Below, in pieces: positions 8,465 through 17,936 of a stretch of 64,000 nucleotides of DNA. The DNA comes from EB88 sp965199135 (GTDB lineage Bacteria; Acidobacteriota; Terriglobia; Terriglobales; Acidobacteriaceae), in the NCBI GenBank assembly GCA_965199135.1, contig OZ240685.1:1798001-1862000 (forward strand), read 5' to 3'. How positions within the stretch are numbered: position 1 is the stretch's first letter; each line of letters opens with the position of its first letter. Under the pieces are notes generated by a model. It did no database searches. It was not told the DNA's origin and was given only the letters and a program-made list of their open reading frames with translations. The translations under genes and the position numbers were made by a program.

Positions 8465-10114
8465 TTGATCTGGCTTCTTCGCGACTTCGATCTCCTGTCT
8501 GTACTCCTGAGGGCCGCATCGCTCTCACTGGAAGCACTTACTCTCGGCGGCCTGTTTTTTCTTCTGCTGATCGCTCGCCCTGCTGATCGATACGCGGCGC
8601 AGCGTAAACATGCAAGACGCCTCCTGTCTCGCTTTGCGATCTCGCTTGCGGTGGTGCAGGCTCTCTCTGCATCGCTTGCAGTCGCGATTCTCATGGGTGG
8701 CTCCGGCTTCGCCTTTCGCCAGTTGATCTCGGCAAACTTCTTCATCGCAGCGACCGCCGAAGTGCTCGCTGCGCTGCTGATCAGCATTGGCGCACGCATC
8801 GCTTTTCGCGGTATGTCTCCTGCGCTGATCGTGCTGGGCGCAGTTGTCCTGGGCAGCTCCGTTGCGCAGAGCCATGGCGCATCGCGACTGGATCACCGAC
8901 TCCTGCTCGTCGCTGTCACAGCCCTGCATCACCTGGGTACGGCAGGGTGGGTCGGAGGCATGTTGTTCCTGATGCTTACCTTGCGGCGTCGGATCGCTCT
9001 GCCCGACGCGCGCTCCCTCGCGAAGCGTTATTCGTCAGTGGCCCTGGTGAGTGTGCCGGTGTTGATCCTCGCTGGTGTGGGCATGAGTTACTTCTACATC
9101 GGGTCGTGGGGTGGCCTGTACGGCACGACCTACGGCATCATGGTGCTTGCCAAGACGTACCTGATGCTCGTGATGTTGCTGCTCGGTGCAGGGAACTTCC
9201 AGCTTCTTCGCAGCCCGGAGCCCGCAGCCGTAATCCTGCACGAGCCAGCCGGCAAGGCTGCCAAGACAGGCTTTCTCAAGCGCCTGCGGTCCTTCAGTGA
9301 AGCAGAGATCGGTCTCGGGATCACGGCGATCCTCGCTGCCGCTTCACTTACTTCACAGCCGCCGGCGATCGACTTACAAAAGGACCGACTTACGCCTGCA
9401 GAGATTGTGGAGCGTGTTCGCTGGAAAGCACCGCTCCTGACGAGTCCAAGTGTGACAGCGCTTGCTCCGCCGACCTCGATGAAGGTTGCGGTCGAGGAGT
9501 CGCAGTACAACGTGGGGTACGTGAACGACGCGAATGATCGCGCCTGGTCGGAGTACAACCATCACTGGTCCGGGATGATCGTGCTCTTTGCCGGAGTTTT
9601 CGCCTTTGCAGCGAGCGTTCTTCCACCAGGGCGACTGCGAAAGCTGGCAACGAACTGGCCGCTGTTCTTCATCGGTCTTGGCATCTTTATTGTCTTGCGT
9701 GCTGACCCGGAAAACTGGCCGCTCGGGCCACGATCGTTCTGGCAGAGCTTCTCTGCGCCCGATGTCTTGCAGCACCGCTTCTATGCGCTCCTGATTGTTC
9801 TGTTTGCCTTCTTTGAGTGGGCTGTCGCGACCGGTCGCTGGCGTGCACCGCGCGCCGCGTATGTCTTCCCGCTCCTGTGCGCCGCCGGTGGTGCTGCACT
9901 GCTGACGCACTCGCATGGCATTTCGAACGTGAAAGACGAGATGCTTGCTGAGCTTGCGCACACCCCCGTCGCCATGTTTGGCGCGACGGCCGGATGGGGC
10001 CGGTGGCTGCAGGTGAGGCTCCCGGGCACGCGTCCGGCACGTATCGCCGGCATCGTGTGGCCTGTGTGCCTCATGGTTGTTGGCCTTCTCCTGCTTGACT
10101 ACCGCGAATCCTGA
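8465..10114 (+). CDS. CopD-like multi-pass membrane protein
   Basis: Inner-membrane protein of 549 residues with many hydrophobic segments. The first half resembles the CopD domain, thought to move copper across the membrane or pass it to partners such as CopC: there is a histidine-bearing HHLGTAGWVGGMLFL segment near residue 155 and a second copper-site-like region later. The C-terminal third has more membrane helices and histidines (HRFYALL, THSHGISNV). Translation starts at a TTG. It follows the CopC-like gene directly, which is the classical pairing. Whether it imports copper or supports cuproenzyme assembly cannot be read from the sequence. Confidence 0.8.
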   Translation: MIWLLRDFDLLSVLLRAASLSLEALTLGGLFFLLLIARPADRYAAQRKHARRLLSRFAISLAVVQALSASLAVAILMGGSGFAFRQLISANFFIAATAEVLAALLISIGARIAFRGMSPALIVLGAVVLGSSVAQSHGASRLDHRLLLVAVTALHHLGTAGWVGGMLFLMLTLRRRIALPDARSLAKRYSSVALVSVPVLILAGVGMSYFYIGSWGGLYGTTYGIMVLAKTYLMLVMLLLGAGNFQLLRSPEPAAVILHEPAGKAAKTGFLKRLRSFSEAEIGLGITAILAAASLTSQPPAIDLQKDRLTPAEIVERVRWKAPLLTSPSVTALAPPTSMKVAVEESQYNVGYVNDANDRAWSEYNHHWSGMIVLFAGVFAFAASVLPPGRLRKLATNWPLFFIGLGIFIVLRADPENWPLGPRSFWQSFSAPDVLQHRFYALLIVLFAFFEWAVATGRWRAPRAAYVFPLLCAAGGAALLTHSHGISNVKDEMLAELAHTPVAMFGATAGWGRWLQVRLPGTRPARIAGIVWPVCLMVVGLLLLDYRES

Positions 10115-10222
10115 TACCTTTTTCTTGGGCTGCAAATGGAACCGCGGTCAATCTGTCAGGAACTCTTTATCGCCCCTCTTCGTATGGCTTGCTGTGCTTC
10201 CATCCTGTTGAAAGGTCTACCC

Positions 10223-12823
10223 ATGCCTCCTGTCTCCCGCTCTGCTGTTCTGCTCACCGCGCTTACAGCTGCGATTCCAACAGCCCTGCTTGCGCAGCGT
10301 CTGCCTCCCAATGCGACCCCGCAGCACTACACCCTTGCCTTGACGCCGAACCTCACTGCCGCGACCTTTACCGGTGAGGAGACAATCGACGTCACGCTTG
10401 CTGCTCCCTCGACCACAGTGACCTTGAATGCAGCCGAGATCACCTTCAAGACCGTGAGCGCAGAGGCGGATGGCTCGAAGCAGGCAGCGACCGTCAGTGA
10501 AGATGCGGGCAAAGAGCAGGCGACTTTTACCTTCGCGAAGCCGCTGCCTGCCGGTCACGTGGCGCTGCACATCACGTACTCGGGCATTTTGAATGGCCAG
10601 CTGCGTGGCTTTTACCTGTCGAAGACGGCAAAGCGCAACTACGCAGTGACCCAGTTTGAGCCCACGGATGCACGTCGCGCATTCCCGTCGTTCGACGAGC
10701 CGGCATACAAGGCGACCTTCGATGTCAGCCTGACTGTCGATAAGAACGACACCGCCATTTCGAATACGAACATTATCTCTGACAAGCCCGCGGGCGAAGA
10801 GAAGCACACGCTGCACTTTGCAACTACGCCGAAGATGTCGACGTATCTTGTGGCCTTCCTGGTGGGCGACTTTGTCTGCACCCGTGGCGAGAGCGATGGC
10901 GTTCCGATCCGCGCCTGTGCCACACCCGACAAGCTTGCACTGACGCCATACGCCGTGAAGGCGGCAGAGTTTGTCCTGCATTACTACGACACTTACTTCG
11001 GCATCAAGTACCCGATGCCCAAGCTCGACATGATCGCGATTCCGGACTTTGAGGCGGGCGCGATGGAGAACTTTGGCGCGATCACTTACCGTGAGACCGA
11101 CTTCCTGGTGGATGAAAATCATTCGTCGGTGGAAGCGAAGGAGCGTGTGGCCCAGGTGGTCGCCCACGAGATGGCGCACCAGTGGTTTGGCGACATGGTG
11201 ACGATGCAGTGGTGGAACAACCTGTGGCTCAACGAAGGATTTGCGACCTGGATGGAGAACAAGCCAGTCGCGGCCTGGCACCCGGACTGGAACGTGCCGG
11301 AGCAGGAAGCAGCGTCGCTTGACAGCACGCTGAATCTCGACGCACAGGCAGTAACTCGCACGATCCGCGCGGAAGCGAATACGCCAGACGAGATCAACGA
11401 GATGTTCGACGGCATCACCTACCAAAAGGGCGGCGCGATCCTCGGCATGGTCGAGAGTTATCTCGGCGAAGAGCAGTTCCGCAAGGGTGTGCATAACTAT
11501 CTCCAGGCTCACATGTTCGGCAATGCCACCGCAGAAGACTTCTGGAGTGCGCAGACAGCAGCAAGCGGCAAGCCTGTTGACCACATCATGGAGAGCTTCA
11601 TCGGGCAGCCCGGTGTTCCGCTGATCCGGTTCGGAGACCCGCAATCTGGCACGGTGACGGCGACACAAAGCCGCTTCTATCTCAGCCCCGATGCGCAGAA
11701 AGCCCATGCCTCGGACGCTGCGCAGACCTGGAATATCCCGGTCTGCTTCAAGGGCGGCGATGGCAGCTGCTCGCTGCTGACGGCCGCTACGGGCCAGCTG
11801 CAGGTGCCAGCGAGTCAGACGTTCTTTGCCAATGCACGTGGCAAAGGCTACTACCGCAGCGAGTACCCGGCAGCGGTGGAAGCAAAGCTCGTGGCGAACA
11901 TCGAGAGCGCGCTCACGCCCAGTGAACGCATCGATCTGCTCGGGGACTCGTGGGCCCAGGTGCGTGCTGGCAAGAGCAAGGTGACCGACACGCTCGATCT
12001 TGCGGAAGCAACGCGTAGCGACGAGAGCGCAGAGGTGATGGCCACGGTGATCAGCGAGCTGCGCACGATCAACACGCGCCTGCTTGCGACACCAGAAGAG
12101 AAGACGCAGTTTGCGCGGTGGATTGTGAAGACATATAAGCCGGCACTCGACAAGATCGGCATGCCTGCGAGTGGAGACTCTCCCAACACGGAAGAGCTAC
12201 GCGCAGAGTTGTTCGGCCTCGTCGGAGGGATCGGCAAGGATCCAGCGATCATCCGGGGAGCAAAGACGATAGCGGCCCAGGCCATAGAGAGCCCTGATTC
12301 TGTTGATCAGACCCTGTTGCCGGTTGCGCTTTCGGTCGCTGCGCAGAATGGGGATGCTGCGATGTTCGACCAGCTCCAGAAGGTATTTGAGACGGATCCG
12401 AACCCGCAGCATGCAGAAGAAGCTCTCGGGCTGCTCGCTGTCTTCCAGGAGCCGGCTCTCACTGATCGCGCGATGGCCTTCGCCACCTCGGGTAAGGTGA
12501 AGAACCAGGATTCGCTGTTCATTCTGGCCGGCGCTCTTGCGAATGCTTCGACGCGCGATGAAGCGTGGAAGTACATCCAGGCCAACTGGCCTGCTGTCTC
12601 TGCGCAGCTCACCGAGATGAATGGTGGGTACATCGTGCGCTCGGCCGGGTCGTTCTGTTCGGATGAAAAAGCGCAGGAGGTCAAGGACTTCTTCACCACG
12701 CATCCGGTGCATGCCTCGGCGCGCGGCCTCGGTATCGCTCAGGCACAGATCCATGACTGCGTCGAGTTCCGGGGCGCGCAGGAACCGATCATGAAGACCT
12801 GGCTGATGGCACACGCGCAGTAG
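10223..12823 (+). CDS. M1-family zinc aminopeptidase, exported
   Basis: Gluzincin aminopeptidase that removes N-terminal residues from peptides. The zinc site is HEMAHQWFGD, with the third ligand in NEGFATW 18 residues on, and the exopeptidase motif is GAMENFG. I chose the ATG at 10223, because AAAGG lies 7 bp before it and the protein then begins with a signal peptide ending near LLAQ. An upstream ATG at 10136 would only add 29 residues before that signal. From 10223 the protein has 866 residues, the normal length for a catalytic plus ERAP1-like helical C-terminal domain. It probably works in the periplasm or outside the cell in peptide scavenging. Confidence 0.93.
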   Translation: MPPVSRSAVLLTALTAAIPTALLAQRLPPNATPQHYTLALTPNLTAATFTGEETIDVTLAAPSTTVTLNAAEITFKTVSAEADGSKQAATVSEDAGKEQATFTFAKPLPAGHVALHITYSGILNGQLRGFYLSKTAKRNYAVTQFEPTDARRAFPSFDEPAYKATFDVSLTVDKNDTAISNTNIISDKPAGEEKHTLHFATTPKMSTYLVAFLVGDFVCTRGESDGVPIRACATPDKLALTPYAVKAAEFVLHYYDTYFGIKYPMPKLDMIAIPDFEAGAMENFGAITYRETDFLVDENHSSVEAKERVAQVVAHEMAHQWFGDMVTMQWWNNLWLNEGFATWMENKPVAAWHPDWNVPEQEAASLDSTLNLDAQAVTRTIRAEANTPDEINEMFDGITYQKGGAILGMVESYLGEEQFRKGVHNYLQAHMFGNATAEDFWSAQTAASGKPVDHIMESFIGQPGVPLIRFGDPQSGTVTATQSRFYLSPDAQKAHASDAAQTWNIPVCFKGGDGSCSLLTAATGQLQVPASQTFFANARGKGYYRSEYPAAVEAKLVANIESALTPSERIDLLGDSWAQVRAGKSKVTDTLDLAEATRSDESAEVMATVISELRTINTRLLATPEEKTQFARWIVKTYKPALDKIGMPASGDSPNTEELRAELFGLVGGIGKDPAIIRGAKTIAAQAIESPDSVDQTLLPVALSVAAQNGDAAMFDQLQKVFETDPNPQHAEEALGLLAVFQEPALTDRAMAFATSGKVKNQDSLFILAGALANASTRDEAWKYIQANWPAVSAQLTEMNGGYIVRSAGSFCSDEKAQEVKDFFTTHPVHASARGLGIAQAQIHDCVEFRGAQEPIMKTWLMAHAQ

Positions 12824-12841
12824 GCTGCTCATGCGTAAGAA

Positions 12842-12870
12842 AGCCGGAGCCTTGTGCTCCGGCTACTTTT
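12842..12870. terminator. bidirectional terminator between convergent genes
   Basis: Perfect 9-bp stem AGCCGGAGC / GCTCCGGCT with loop CTTGT, then ACTTTTTT. It lies 18 bp after the aminopeptidase stop. Its plus-strand T-tract overlaps the last codons of the convergent UvrC-like gene. Confidence 0.85.
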
Positions 12871-14107
12871 TTGCGGTACCTTGTGACGCGTGCTGCTCGA
12901 CGTACGCGCGGTACACCCGCGCACAGGCGCGCAGCAGGGGCTTTACTGCAACAGTGCCGGTTGCCGCTTCCGCAGGCACAAGCTCACCGGTGCGCCTGTG
13001 TTGCGGGCGAAAGTACCAGCGGGCAAAGAGCGCCTGGTGCTCGCAGACATCCCGCTCTGACATCGGCTGCTGCTTCAGTGTCGTGAGTGCTGCCGCCAGC
13101 CTTGCATCCGGTGTGTTCTCCGTGACGAGCGAGACTGCTGCGGGACCAAGTGGCACAGCGGTCACGGCCGCAGGATGGGAAAAAAGCGAGCTCGAGCCAG
13201 ACTGCTCGTTGTGAAGGCGCATGCCCAGCAGCGAAAAGAGCACCGGTCCCGCGAAGACACCGCCAGCGAGCAGATACAGCTCGACGGAGTCAGGCTCGGT
13301 TGCAGGCTGTACCAGCACTGCGTGTTGCGCCTGCAGAGCATGCGCAATTTCTGGCGCGAGCGCGATCACGGATTCAAGCTTGCCATACCGCGTGTGGGCC
13401 GCCGCGGCTTTCTCAAAGTCAAGAGCCTCACTTGCCCTGTCTCGCTCCGTACCGAGGGAAGCGAGCAGGCTTGCGCCACGTGTCCGCAGGAATGCATGAA
13501 CGTCGCGAGCCTCCTCTGCGTAGCGAGCATCGGTACAGCCGGCGTAGCAGGGGGCCAGACACTTCTTGATCTCGGAGTAAATACAGCCGGGGAACGCAGG
13601 ATCCGGATCGAGATCCTGAAAACAGCGTCGCAGAAGAAAAAGATCCAGAACCTGCTCTGCGTAGCGCTCTGCCGCGTTGCGCGATGGGAACGGCCCAAAC
13701 AGATCGGCAGCAGCGGACATCTTGACGTTGTTCGTCACCCACAGGCGAGGGAAGCGGTTAGGCATGCCCATGCGGAGAAAATACGGGGCATGCAGATGCA
13801 GCCGTTTTGCTGCGCGATCCCCAAAGGCCAACGCAGAGGCCTGGTAGAGCAATAGTTGCGCCGCAAAGTCGGAGGCTATTGGCGCCCACTCGATATGCCG
13901 CACGAGACCTGCCAGCGCCAGCCGCTTGCTTTGCGCAGGAGCCGGCGTCAGGAGGCGCGTGACGCGTCGCCGCAGGTCAGTGGTCTGGTTCAGGTACGGT
14001 TCGCCTGTTTCTCCGCGCAGAGCAAACACCGCCGCCTGCGGAGGGAGAGCCGCCAAGGCTTCCGCTGGTGCCAGTGGATCGAAGGGGATGGAGTGGGTCC
14101 ACAACAT
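12863..14107 (-). CDS. shortened UvrC-like protein with degraded GIY-YIG domain
   Basis: Relative of excision nuclease subunit UvrC but only 414 residues against about 600. The N-terminal region follows the GIY-YIG layout, but the signature tyrosine and glycine positions are changed: AVFAL where GVYLM is usual and PYLNQTTDLRRRV where YVGKAxNLxxRV is usual; the arginine is kept. In the middle comes a Cys-rich block with CIYSEIKKCLAPC, as in UvrC, and then a UVR-like helix with ALDFEKAAAAHTRY. The C-terminal RNase H-like nuclease and helix-hairpin-helix domains are missing. It may therefore lack one or both incision activities. The start lies directly behind a hairpin that contains its ribosome site. 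Confidence 0.8.
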   Translation of the reverse strand: MLWTHSIPFDPLAPAEALAALPPQAAVFALRGETGEPYLNQTTDLRRRVTRLLTPAPAQSKRLALAGLVRHIEWAPIASDFAAQLLLYQASALAFGDRAAKRLHLHAPYFLRMGMPNRFPRLWVTNNVKMSAAADLFGPFPSRNAAERYAEQVLDLFLLRRCFQDLDPDPAFPGCIYSEIKKCLAPCYAGCTDARYAEEARDVHAFLRTRGASLLASLGTERDRASEALDFEKAAAAHTRYGKLESVIALAPEIAHALQAQHAVLVQPATEPDSVELYLLAGGVFAGPVLFSLLGMRLHNEQSGSSSLFSHPAAVTAVPLGPAAVSLVTENTPDARLAAALTTLKQQPMSERDVCEHQALFARWYFRPQHRRTGELVPAEAATGTVAVKPLLRACARVYRAYVEQHASQGTAKK

Positions 14108-14135
14108 GGCTTTCCCTTGAGCCTACGGGAAAGCC
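14108..14135 (-). promoter_or_regulatory. hairpin that covers the ribosome site of the UvrC-like gene
   Basis: Perfect 9-bp inverted repeat GGCTTTCCC / GGGAAAGCC with a 10-base loop, ending at the base before the start codon of the UvrC-like gene. On the minus strand the AAGGGA ribosome-site-like sequence lies in the 3' arm. It could restrict translation, or be an ordinary hairpin ending the antiporter transcript; there is no T-tract. Confidence 0.5.
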
Positions 14136-14202
14136 GGCCGCGCTGTCTTCGCTGGTCGATGCAGGAGGTTACGAACCGCCTCTTCTCTGTGCCGCGGCGG
14201 GA

Positions 14203-16347
14203 CTATACACCGCTGTCTGTTCCCCTCGAAACGAGCAGAAGGCGCGGCAGCGTTGCATGGCGCAGAAGATGCTCCACTGTGCTGCCGAGTGCAAGCCCCC
14301 CGTCGGAAGAGCGGCCCACCGCGCCAAGCACAATCATGTCGTACGCTGTGTTCGCAAGCTCCTCGAGGATGGTGTACGCCGGGTCGGCCCCGAGTTCCAC
14401 CTTGCTCGACTGTGTGACGTCTAGGCGCGCGATGCGGAACTCCGCTTCACGCACCACGGTGTAACCCGCCTGCAGCAGATCCTGATGCTCGCCTTCTTTC
14501 CAAAACATCATGTCGAGTCGTGCATGCGCAACGTTAAACAGGACTACTTCTGCGGAGCACGACTTGCCGATGTACGCTGCCAGATCTGCCGCAGCCAGCG
14601 AGTGCTCCAGTCCGTTCACAGGAACGAGAATGCGGCGCGGCGAGACGATCGTTTCGCCATCGTGAATGGCAAGCAGCACGTCGCAGCGTGCATCGCGCAC
14701 CAGGCTGTCGTGCAGCTCTCCGAACGATAGCATCGAGCCTTCTTCATCAATGCGTGGCAGCCCGGCGAAGACAATCTGCTGCGACTCCGAGGCTTCGAGC
14801 ACAGCGGCGAGCGCGTCTTTTTCAAGATGCATGTGACGCAACTCCACATGCTCATGCTCGCTTGCACGGGCGAGACGGTGCGAGGCTTCGACGAGACCAT
14901 CTGCTGTGTTCTCGCGCGTGAGCGTCATGTCAGGCGTAGTTGCGAGCTCAGTGATGTCAAAGATTTCAAGCTGCTGGTTTTTTGTTTTCGCCACGTACTC
15001 GACCAGGCAGGAGGCAAGCTCCGGTCGCAGCTCCTCAATCATAGGAACCAGCACGCGCTCCATATCGGCGAAGTAGGCGCGGCGCCGCGCTTCCTCATGG
15101 TTGAGCCGTTCCACTTCCGCGTTGCCTGGCTGCGCACGCGTCGCCAGTCTGCCCAAGATCGGCGGCGTGATCAACACTGTGAGGATCGCGACCACTGCGT
15201 ACATTGTGTAGAGGTCTGGGGAAAGCAATGCAAGCTCTGTGCCAACGATGGCGACGACCACATCTGAGCCGCCCTTCAGGTTAAGCCCCACCCCAATCGA
15301 GAGCGCCTCCCACACAGGCAGTCGCCCGAGCTTCGCACCGAGGAACCCAAAGAGAATCTTGAGCAGTCCCACGCCGAAGAGCAGGAGCAGGATGCCTTCG
15401 ATCGAGCGCGCACCGTGGAGATCGAAGAGGTTGACGCGCATGCCGGCGAGCCCAAAGAAGATCGGCGCGAAGAAGGAGACAGTGAGCGACTGGATCCGCT
15501 CCTTCAAGGCCACGGTCGCGCGAGGCGCACGGCTCAGCAGCACGCCGAAGACAAAGGCCCCGAGCAGGGGGTGCAGGCCGATCGAGGCCGTGATGATGGC
15601 GGACACGCTGACCAGCAACAGGATCAGTGACAGTTCGCCGTTGACGATTCCGGTCACATCCGCGACACGACGCATCGCCCAGAATGTAAAGCGGCGGCCG
15701 AGCGTCAGCATGAGAGCAAAGAACGCTACGGCCAGCGAGCCCGAGCGCAGCCCCGCAAGCCAGGGATTGCCGCCGCTGTGCAGCGAAGAAAGGACCGAAA
15801 TAAGCGGCCACACCAGCACTTCGCTCGCGATGCCGGCAGCGAGCATCACCTGCGCATAGTCGCGGCGCAATGCGTCGCGCTCAATCAGGAGTTTCGCCAC
15901 GACGCTGACGGCAGTGACGGAGTAGACGAGGCCAAGAAAGAAGCCATTGGACGCGTCCCGATGAAGAAGCTTGACTGCGACAAAGGTCGCGATGACGAGC
16001 GAGCTGCCGATGGCGCCTGCTGCTGCCAGCAGCCCGGGAACCGCCTTCTGGCGCAGGATGAGTAAATCTGCTTCGAGCCCCGCGATGAGCAGCAGCAGGA
16101 TTGCGCCGATCCAGGAGAGCAGCGACATCCCTTGTGCCACCACAACGGTGCCAAATAGCGCGTGATAGGCAGCAGGGAAGAGTGAGCCGAGCACCGAGGG
16201 ACCGATAAGGAAACCACCCAGCAATTCGCCCAGCACCTCAGGCTGCCCGAAGCGGCGCGCGACCTCTGCGACAGCGCGGGTCGAGAGCAGCAGCAGCGCG
16301 AAGGCGAGAAGAGAAAGAAGAACCTGCGATTCAGTGAGGCCGTGCAT
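14203..16347 (-). CDS. CPA2 cation/proton antiporter fused to universal-stress domains
   Basis: Inner-membrane antiporter of 714 residues. Residues 1 to about 400 form a dozen hydrophobic helices of the KefB/NapA (CPA2) type, with the GGFLIGPSVLG stretch near residue 45, and GAFVFGVLLSR and GLNLKGGSDVVVA later. The remaining 300 residues form two cytosolic UspA-like domains. The last one carries the nucleotide-binding pattern GAVGRSSDGGLALGST. It probably exchanges Na+ or K+ for protons, with the Usp part as a sensor for ATP or stress. The UvrC-like gene follows 95 bp downstream on the same strand. The transported ion cannot be told. Confidence 0.88.
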   Translation of the reverse strand: MHGLTESQVLLSLLAFALLLLSTRAVAEVARRFGQPEVLGELLGGFLIGPSVLGSLFPAAYHALFGTVVVAQGMSLLSWIGAILLLLIAGLEADLLILRQKAVPGLLAAAGAIGSSLVIATFVAVKLLHRDASNGFFLGLVYSVTAVSVVAKLLIERDALRRDYAQVMLAAGIASEVLVWPLISVLSSLHSGGNPWLAGLRSGSLAVAFFALMLTLGRRFTFWAMRRVADVTGIVNGELSLILLLVSVSAIITASIGLHPLLGAFVFGVLLSRAPRATVALKERIQSLTVSFFAPIFFGLAGMRVNLFDLHGARSIEGILLLLFGVGLLKILFGFLGAKLGRLPVWEALSIGVGLNLKGGSDVVVAIVGTELALLSPDLYTMYAVVAILTVLITPPILGRLATRAQPGNAEVERLNHEEARRRAYFADMERVLVPMIEELRPELASCLVEYVAKTKNQQLEIFDITELATTPDMTLTRENTADGLVEASHRLARASEHEHVELRHMHLEKDALAAVLEASESQQIVFAGLPRIDEEGSMLSFGELHDSLVRDARCDVLLAIHDGETIVSPRRILVPVNGLEHSLAAADLAAYIGKSCSAEVVLFNVAHARLDMMFWKEGEHQDLLQAGYTVVREAEFRIARLDVTQSSKVELGADPAYTILEELANTAYDMIVLGAVGRSSDGGLALGSTVEHLLRHATLPRLLLVSRGTDSGV

Positions 16348-16481
16348 GGATACGCCTGTTCTTGGGAGGTTGGCCGTGCAGCTTGCGTGAAGTCAGAGGG
16401 AGGCGCAGCAAGGAGGCACAGGTCTTGGATGCAAGCCGATTCCAGTTTCGGGGCGCCAGGGATAAATGCACGCAAAACAGC

Positions 16482-16507
16482 CTGCGCCACCCGGAAAGGT
16501 GGCGCAG
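16482..16507 (-). terminator. terminator hairpin after pmbA
   Basis: Perfect 10-bp stem CTGCGCCACC / GGTGGCGCAG with a 6-base loop, 25 bp beyond the pmbA stop. It is followed on the minus strand by GCTGTTTTGC, a short T-rich run. The 185-bp gap up to the antiporter gene shows no gene. Confidence 0.7.
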
Positions 16508-16532
16508 CTTCATCGTGGGAGCACTCGAGAGA

Positions 16533-17927
16533 TCACGAGCCCGCGATCGTCAGTCCATCGATGCGCAGTGTGGGGCACGCTGTACTCGAACGGAACTCGA
16601 GATCGTTTCCGATTGCCGTGATGTTGCGGAAGATCTCCTTGAGATTGCCTGCGACGGTAATTTCCTGCACCGGGTAGGTGAGCTCGCCGTTCTCGATCCA
16701 GATCCCGGAGGCTCCGCGCGAGTAGTCGCCGGTGACCATGTTGATGCCGCGACCCAGAAACTCCGTCAGGTACAGGCCCTGCGGGATCGCTGCGATGATT
16801 TCCTCCGGCGTCTGTGTGCCCGCAGGCAGAAAGAGGTTGTGGGTTCCGATGCCAGGATTCCCCGCAAGACCGCGCGCCGCGCTCGCCGTGCTGGGCAGGC
16901 CCAGCTTGCGACCTGTATAGGTATTCAGCAGCCAGGAGCGCAGCACGCCATTCTCGATCAGCACCGTACGCCGTGTCGGCAGTCCTTCACCATCAAAGGG
17001 GGCGGAGCCGAAGAGCCCGGGGATCGTTCCATCGTTGATCACGGTGATGGAAGACGCCGCGACCTGCTGGCCCATCTTGCCCGTGAAGAAGCTCGCTCCC
17101 CGGTAGATCGCATCGCCATTCGCAGCATCAGCCATGGCGCCGATGATCGAGCGTGCAAGCTCCGGCGCGAACACGATCGGCACACGCTGCGTGGGTACCC
17201 GGTGACCATCGAGCCGCCGCAGGGTACGGCGCGCAGCCTCGGCCCCCACGGCTTCTGGAGACTCGAGCTTCGCGAGCGTGCGCGCGCTCGAACTCCAGCC
17301 ATCGCGTTGCATCTCGCCGTTCTTGCCCGTCGCGATCGGCACCGCAGAGAGCCCGCAGTACGAGGAGCGATTCGCGCCGAGAAAGCCGCGCGAGTTGGCC
17401 AGTACCTTGATGCTGGTCGCCGCCGAAAAACTGCCACCATCGCTGTTGCGGATACGCGGATCAGCCGCAAGCGCTGCTGCCTCGACCCGGCGCGCATACT
17501 CGATGCGCTCCTTGCCGGGCAGCGAATACACGTCGTCGTAATAGAGCTCCAGTTCGGTTGCGATCGCGCCGAAGACGCCAGCCTCCGGAAGACCCTGCAC
17601 CGGGTCCGGCGAGCTGATGCGCGCGAGTGCCAGGGCTCCTTCCACGAGGTGGGTGATTCCTGAGGGCGTGAAGTCGCTCGACGATGTGCTTCCCACGCGC
17701 TGCCCGGCCCCGTCTGCGAGAAACACGCGTAGACCGACGCCGCGTGAGCCGGAGTCCTTCAGCGTCTCGAGCTCGCCCATGCGGACATCTGCCGCAAACT
17801 CATCGCCCTCGCGGATCACGACCTCTGCGTCCATCGCGCCTGCCGAAACCGCCTGCGCGACGATCGATTCGGCTTCAGAGGCGAGCGTCTCTGCGTATCG
17901 AGGCACGTTCTTGACTGCTGTAGCCAT
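16533..17927 (-). CDS. pmbA: PmbA/TldE-family protein
   Basis: 464-residue partner of TldD. In characterised systems TldD and TldE (PmbA) form a heterodimeric peptidase that trims peptides such as microcin B17 precursor or the CcdA antitoxin. This subunit has the family fold (GSRGVGLRVFLADGAG near the N-terminus, ARGLAGNPGIGTHN, and TGDYSRGASGIWIENGEL near the C-terminus) but no HExxxH zinc motif, as expected for TldE. It starts 9 bp after the tldD stop, so both are made from one message. The hairpin beyond its stop closes the operon. Confidence 0.93.
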   Translation of the reverse strand: MATAVKNVPRYAETLASEAESIVAQAVSAGAMDAEVVIREGDEFAADVRMGELETLKDSGSRGVGLRVFLADGAGQRVGSTSSSDFTPSGITHLVEGALALARISSPDPVQGLPEAGVFGAIATELELYYDDVYSLPGKERIEYARRVEAAALAADPRIRNSDGGSFSAATSIKVLANSRGFLGANRSSYCGLSAVPIATGKNGEMQRDGWSSSARTLAKLESPEAVGAEAARRTLRRLDGHRVPTQRVPIVFAPELARSIIGAMADAANGDAIYRGASFFTGKMGQQVAASSITVINDGTIPGLFGSAPFDGEGLPTRRTVLIENGVLRSWLLNTYTGRKLGLPSTASAARGLAGNPGIGTHNLFLPAGTQTPEEIIAAIPQGLYLTEFLGRGINMVTGDYSRGASGIWIENGELTYPVQEITVAGNLKEIFRNITAIGNDLEFRSSTACPTLRIDGLTIAGS

Positions 17928-17936
17928 CGGTTCTCC

